DNA of 64,000 nt. It comes from Bradyrhizobium sp. NDS-1. GTDB lineage: Bacteria > Pseudomonadota > Alphaproteobacteria > Rhizobiales > Xanthobacteraceae. Every line of letters starts with the position of its first letter. Positions within the stretch are counted from its first letter, which is position 1. The translations under genes and the position numbers were made by a program. The stretch spans positions 744,001 through 808,000 of the forward strand of contig NZ_CP136628.1 of the NCBI RefSeq assembly GCF_032918005.1. The letters are read 5' to 3'. The notes below the pieces were generated by a model. It saw only the letters and a program-made list of their open reading frames with translations, searched no databases and was not told the origin of the DNA. Shown here one piece after another: positions 60,641 to 64,000 of this stretch.

Positions 60641-62433
60641 AGCGCCGGCAGCCTCACGACGAAGCGCGCGCCCGATACCGTCGGAACGCCCTCGTCATCC
60701 GGTGGGCCTGCGCGGTTCTCGGCCCAGATGCGTCCGCCATGCGCGTCGATGATCTGCTTGGAGATCGACAGGCCGAGGCCGGAGTTCTGGCCAAAGCCCT
60801 GATGCGGGCGATCGGTGTAGAAACGCTCGAAGATGCGCTCCAGCGCGTCGTCGCGAATGCCGGGGCCGTCGTCGTCGACCACGATCTCGATCTCTCCGCG
60901 GACGCGGCGGCAAATGAGACGTACCTTGCTGCCGGCTTCCGAGAAGGATTGTGCGTTGGAGAGCAGGTTGGAGACCACCTGCCCGAGCCGTGAATCGTGA
61001 CCGGTCACGGCGAACGTGTCGGACGCGCTGCGGCCTTCGAAGCGCATCTCGACCGCGACGTCGTGGCCGAGCTTGGTTTCATTGGCGACGGAGACCAGGG
61101 TCGTCAGCAGGCGGCGCAGGTCGACCGGGATCGCGTCCTGGCGCTGCAATTCGGCATCGAGGCGGCTGGCGTCGGAGATGTCGGAGATGAGCCGGTCGAG
61201 CCGCTTGACGTCGTGCTCGATCACCTCGAGCAGACGCGCGCGGCTGTTCTCGTTGCGCGCCAGCGGCAGCGTCTCGACCGCCGAGCGCAGCGAGGTCAGC
61301 GGGTTCTTCAGCTCATGCGCGACGTCCGCAGCGAACATCTCGATCGCCTCGATGCGGCTGTAGAGCGCGCTGGTCATGTCGCGCAGCGCGCCGGAGAGGT
61401 GGCCGATTTCGTCGCGGCGGCGGGTGAAATCCGGGATCTCGATGCGGGCCTTGATGCGGCGGCGGACGCGCTCGGCGCTGTCGGCGAGCCGGCGCACGGG
61501 ACCCGCGATCGTGCTCGCGAGCAGCAGCGACAGCATGATCATGACGGCGGCCGCGACGCCGCCGACCTTCAGGATGGCGAGGCGCTCGGCGGTGACCATC
61601 TGGTCGATGTCGTCGCCCTGCGTCGAGAGCATCAAGGCGCCGCGGATGGCGCGCGAGCGCAGCACGGGGACCGCGACCGAGACGATCACCTCGCCGCGTG
61701 CATTGACCCGCACCATCGAGCGCTTCTGGCCCTGGAGCGCATCGCCCACCTCCGCATAGCCGTTGCCGTTCTCGGGGCCGAGCTCGCGGTAGAGCGGCAG
61801 GTCGCCGCGATTGAGCCAGGTGCGCACCGCGACCATGCCGCGCTCGACGATGCCGGGCTTCTCGGCCGGCGGCGGCAGATTGTAGCGCAGCACGTTCTCG
61901 AGATTGCGGCTGTCGACCAGCAGGCTGCCGTTCGGATCGTAGATGCGGGCACGCGTCTTGGTCGGCGAGATCAGCGTGCGCAGCACCGGGGCCACGCGCT
62001 CCGGATTGATCGGGAAGTCCAGCGGCGAATATTCGTCCGGGCCGCCATAGGTCTCGCCCGGCTTGAGGTCGAGCAGCCGGTCGGGGTCGATGGTGATGGC
62101 GTTGGTCTGCACGGTGGCGGAGGCCGCGATCGCGCCGGCGATGATCTCGGCCTGAACCAGGAGGCTCTGCGCCCGCGCGTCGATCAGGCCGGCGCGGAAT
62201 TGCGACAGATACAGGATGCTCGCGACCAGCGCGACGAGACCGGCGAGGTTGAGCGAGACGATGCGGCGGGTCAGGCTGGAGAAGGACAGCGCGAAGAAGA
62301 ACTGCCCGGCGCGCGTCAGCCAGTTCAGCGGCCGAAAGCCCTGCCGCTTGTCTTCGGCGACGTGCTCCTGAACGCCGTCGGACGTGGCATCCCCGGCGCT
62401 CTGGTTCGAATCAGGCTGCGTTCGGTCAAGCAA
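60637..62433 (-). CDS. chvG: ChvG-type sensor histidine kinase
   Basis: 598 residues. Membrane helices at about 55-77 and 285-308 enclose a periplasmic sensor domain. HAMP follows (TIAGPVRRLADSAERVRRRI), then H-box EMFAADVAHELKNPLTSL (His about 385), N-box LLSNAQSFSE, G1 DDGPGI and G2 GLGLSISKQIIDAHGG. ChvG answers acid and host cues and is essential for symbiosis or virulence in rhizobia and Agrobacterium. Probably transcribed with hprK. Confidence 0.95.
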   Translation of the reverse strand: MLDRTQPDSNQSAGDATSDGVQEHVAEDKRQGFRPLNWLTRAGQFFFALSFSSLTRRIVSLNLAGLVALVASILYLSQFRAGLIDARAQSLLVQAEIIAGAIAASATVQTNAITIDPDRLLDLKPGETYGGPDEYSPLDFPINPERVAPVLRTLISPTKTRARIYDPNGSLLVDSRNLENVLRYNLPPPAEKPGIVERGMVAVRTWLNRGDLPLYRELGPENGNGYAEVGDALQGQKRSMVRVNARGEVIVSVAVPVLRSRAIRGALMLSTQGDDIDQMVTAERLAILKVGGVAAAVMIMLSLLLASTIAGPVRRLADSAERVRRRIKARIEIPDFTRRRDEIGHLSGALRDMTSALYSRIEAIEMFAADVAHELKNPLTSLRSAVETLPLARNENSRARLLEVIEHDVKRLDRLISDISDASRLDAELQRQDAIPVDLRRLLTTLVSVANETKLGHDVAVEMRFEGRSASDTFAVTGHDSRLGQVVSNLLSNAQSFSEAGSKVRLICRRVRGEIEIVVDDDGPGIRDDALERIFERFYTDRPHQGFGQNSGLGLSISKQIIDAHGGRIWAENRAGPPDDEGVPTVSGARFVVRLPAL

Positions 62434-62548
62434 TGCTTACGCCCGCGTTAGGACGGCTCGTCGAGAAGGTCCCCGCATCCTAGAGCCATCCCGGTCCCGA
62501 TGGAATCAGAACCGGCGATGCCCTCAGTCTTTCGTGAAGCTATGAGCC

Positions 62549-63250
62549 TCAGGCTTCCTTGAAACGGTAGCCGACGCCGTAGAGCGTCTCGATCATCTCG
62601 AACTCGTTGTCGACCACCTTGAACTTCTTGCGAAGCCGCTTGATGTGGCTGTCGATGGTGCGGTCGTCGACATAGACCTGGTCGTCGTAGGCGGCATCCA
62701 TCAGCGCGTTGCGGCTCTTCACCACGCCGGGCCGGGTCGCCAGCGCCTGCAGGATCAGGAATTCGGTGACGGTCAGCGTGACCGGCTCGTTCTTCCAGGT
62801 GCAGGTATGCCGCTCCGGATCCATGCGCAAAAGGCCGCGGTCGAGCGCCTTGGCATCGTTCTCCTTCGGCGCGACGGTCGGGTCCTTCGGCGCCGAGCGG
62901 CGCAGCACTGCCTTGACGCGCTCGACCAGAAGGCGCTGCGAGAACGGTTTGCGGATGAAGTCGTCGGCGCCCATCTTGAGGCCGAACAGTTCGTCGATCT
63001 CTTCGTCCTTGGAGGTCAGGAAGATCACCGGCAGGTCGGACTTCTGCCTGAGACGGCGCAACGTCTCCATGCCGTCCATGCGCGGCATCTTGATGTCGAG
63101 GATGGCGAGGTCAGGCTGGGTGGTGCGGAAACCGTCGAGCGCGGAGGCGCCGTCGGTGTAGGTCATGATGCGGTAGCCTTCGGCTTCCAGCGCGATCGAG
63201 ACGGATGTGAGAATGTTGCGGTCGTCGTCGACCAAAGCGATTGTGGGCAT
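62549..63250 (-). CDS. chvI: ChvI-type response regulator
   Basis: 233 residues. Receiver domain: acidic pocket DDD near residue 8, phospho-Asp in [13 protein letters not shown], Thr/Lys in FLTSKDEE and RKPF. Winged-helix OmpR-type output domain ends [10 protein letters not shown] with [14 protein letters not shown]. Start 63250 is the family N-terminus [17 protein letters not shown]. Upstream gene of the chvI-chvG-hprK-manX-ptsH run on the minus strand; divergent from the HugZ-like gene. Confidence 0.95.
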   Translation of the reverse strand: MPTIALVDDDRNILTSVSIALEAEGYRIMTYTDGASALDGFRTTQPDLAILDIKMPRMDGMETLRRLRQKSDLPVIFLTSKDEEIDELFGLKMGADDFIRKPFSQRLLVERVKAVLRRSAPKDPTVAPKENDAKALDRGLLRMDPERHTCTWKNEPVTLTVTEFLILQALATRPGVVKSRNALMDAAYDDQVYVDDRTIDSHIKRLRKKFKVVDNEFEMIETLYGVGYRFKEA

Positions 63251-63327
63251 GAGCCTCTGCTTTCTGCTTTCCGTTTGGGTCGTGGCTTGAAACGGCGAGC
63301 AATCCACTGATGCGCCGCATACATGGG

Positions 63328-63341
63328 TGCCGAAATCGGCA
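63328..63341. promoter_or_regulatory. Short dyad in chvI/hugZ spacer
   Basis: TGCCGA-AA-TCGGCA, a 6-bp inverted repeat with 2-bp gap, 78 bp before the chvI start. Symmetric site with unknown binder. Confidence 0.35.
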
Positions 63342-63491
63342 TTCGAACCTTGTCACCGAGCAATGCAAGCTGGGCTGAAGTGTGACCAAGTTCCACGAAA
63401 CACGGCAGATTCGCCGCATGTCGACCCATAACCGGGCCCTCGTTTACCCGAAAAAAGGCCCTCCTTGCAACCACCTGAACCGAGAAAGCCG

Positions 63492-64000
63492 ATGCAACTG
63501 ACCCCTGATTTCGACCCCGGAAGGCTCGCAAAATCCCTGCTGCGTCGATCACGGCAGGGGGCGCTGGCAACTCTCATGGCCGGCAGCGGCGATCCCTATT
63601 GTTCCCTGGTCAATCTGGCCAGCCATCCCGATGGCTCGCCGATTTTGCTGATCTCGGGCCTCGCCGTGCATACCAAGAACATCCTGGCGGACAGCCGGGT
63701 CTCGCTCATGCTGGACGAGCGGGCGGCCGGCGATCCCTTGGAAGGCGCCCGGATCATGCTGTCGGGCCGGGCAGAACAGGACGACGCCGAGAAGGAGTTG
63801 CTCCAGCGGCGCTATCTCAATGCCCATCCTTCGGCCGAAGGCTTTGTTTCCTTTAAGGATTTCTCGTTCTTTCGGATCCGCCCCATGGGAACCCATCTGG
63901 TGGCCGGCTTCGGCCGGATCGTCGATCTCAAGCCCGAGCGGTTCCTCACGGACCTCACCGGCGCCGAGGACCTCCTGGCCGCGGAGGAGGGGGCTGTCGC
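63492..64000 (+). CDS. HugZ/pyridoxamine-5'-phosphate-oxidase-like protein, 3' end cut by window
   Basis: The reading frame from the ATG at 63492 stays open to the window edge (169 codons seen). The first 150 residues form the split-barrel FMN-binding fold: RRSRQGALATLMAGSGDPYC, SLVNLASHPDGSPILLISGL, HTKNILADSRVSLMLDERA and HLVAGFGRIVDL. The last is the HugZ heme/flavin motif with A-G-F-G-R-I. Members are heme oxygenases of the HugZ type or PNPOx-like proteins. Divergent from chvI. Confidence 0.85.
   Translation, partial: MQLTPDFDPGRLAKSLLRRSRQGALATLMAGSGDPYCSLVNLASHPDGSPILLISGLAVHTKNILADSRVSLMLDERAAGDPLEGARIMLSGRAEQDDAEKELLQRRYLNAHPSAEGFVSFKDFSFFRIRPMGTHLVAGFGRIVDLKPERFLTDLTGAEDLLAAEEGAV

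Noticed and set aside
62395..62430. tRNA-like T-loop word ggttcgaatc
   Set aside because: It lies inside the chvG start region, and no acceptor or anticodon stem pairs around it.

Overview
The window is GC-rich, densely coding alphaproteobacterial chromosome and reads like Bradyrhizobium or a close Nitrobacteraceae relative. The main support is the cluster chvI-chvG-hprK-manX-ptsH at the right end, which is a rhizobial/alphaproteobacterial arrangement. A FixK2/FNR-type box lies upstream of a ferredoxin-NADP reductase. Palindromic intergenic repeats of the kind scattered through Bradyrhizobium genomes are frequent. There are several paralogous NMT1-type and TrpX-like solute-binding proteins. 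The species call is an inference from gene content and style, not from a search. No rRNA, tRNA, CRISPR array or intact transposase was seen.

Left part (1-15 kb): a partial ketopantoate reductase and an enoyl-CoA hydratase; a LysR regulator divergent from an FAD oxidoreductase plus NMT1/SsuA-type ABC transporter operon; then an aromatic-acid cluster. That cluster holds gentisate 1,2-dioxygenase, a zeta-class GST isomerase overlapping a MarR regulator, and a translationally coupled flavin monooxygenase and aryl-CoA ligase. Together they look like a CoA-dependent route (for example salicylyl-CoA to gentisyl-CoA/gentisate) feeding ring cleavage. Two near-identical palindromic operators overlap the two minus-strand promoters and probably bind the local MarR protein. 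Small secreted proteins follow, one with three GLG1-like cysteine repeats.

Middle (15-33 kb): an ATP-grasp protein, ferredoxin-NADP reductase, a glutamate-synthase-like FMN enzyme, a PilZ protein, a CNNM/CorC protein, a methyl-accepting chemotaxis receptor and a two-module outer-membrane porin. Then comes a creatininase-family gene divergent from a second NMT1 ABC operon that ends with a D-2-hydroxyacid dehydrogenase and a tandem-Inh-domain exported protein, all tightly coupled.

Island (33.1-37.6 kb): a TPR-CHAT protease-like gene sits between two imperfect copies of a 226-bp segment spanning the sel1/radC convergent junction. The arrangement (complete sel1, radC tail, CHAT insert, sel1 tail, complete radC) has a 4,281-bp period and is what integration of a circle by a single crossover would leave. 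This is the strongest candidate in the window for an undescribed accessory system.

Right part (37-64 kb): radC and map, an MscS-type channel, a K+/H+ antiporter, modABC for molybdate uptake (ModC lacks its C-terminal Mop domain), MepA, a PAS-GGDEF-EAL protein with a degenerate GGDEF motif, an acyl-CoA-dehydrogenase-like/MFS pair, a serine hydrolase, a secreted TPR protein, a TrpX-like binding protein, lepA with a clear terminator, a GT39-like membrane transferase, ptsH-manX-hprK-chvG-chvI, and the start of a HugZ-like gene.
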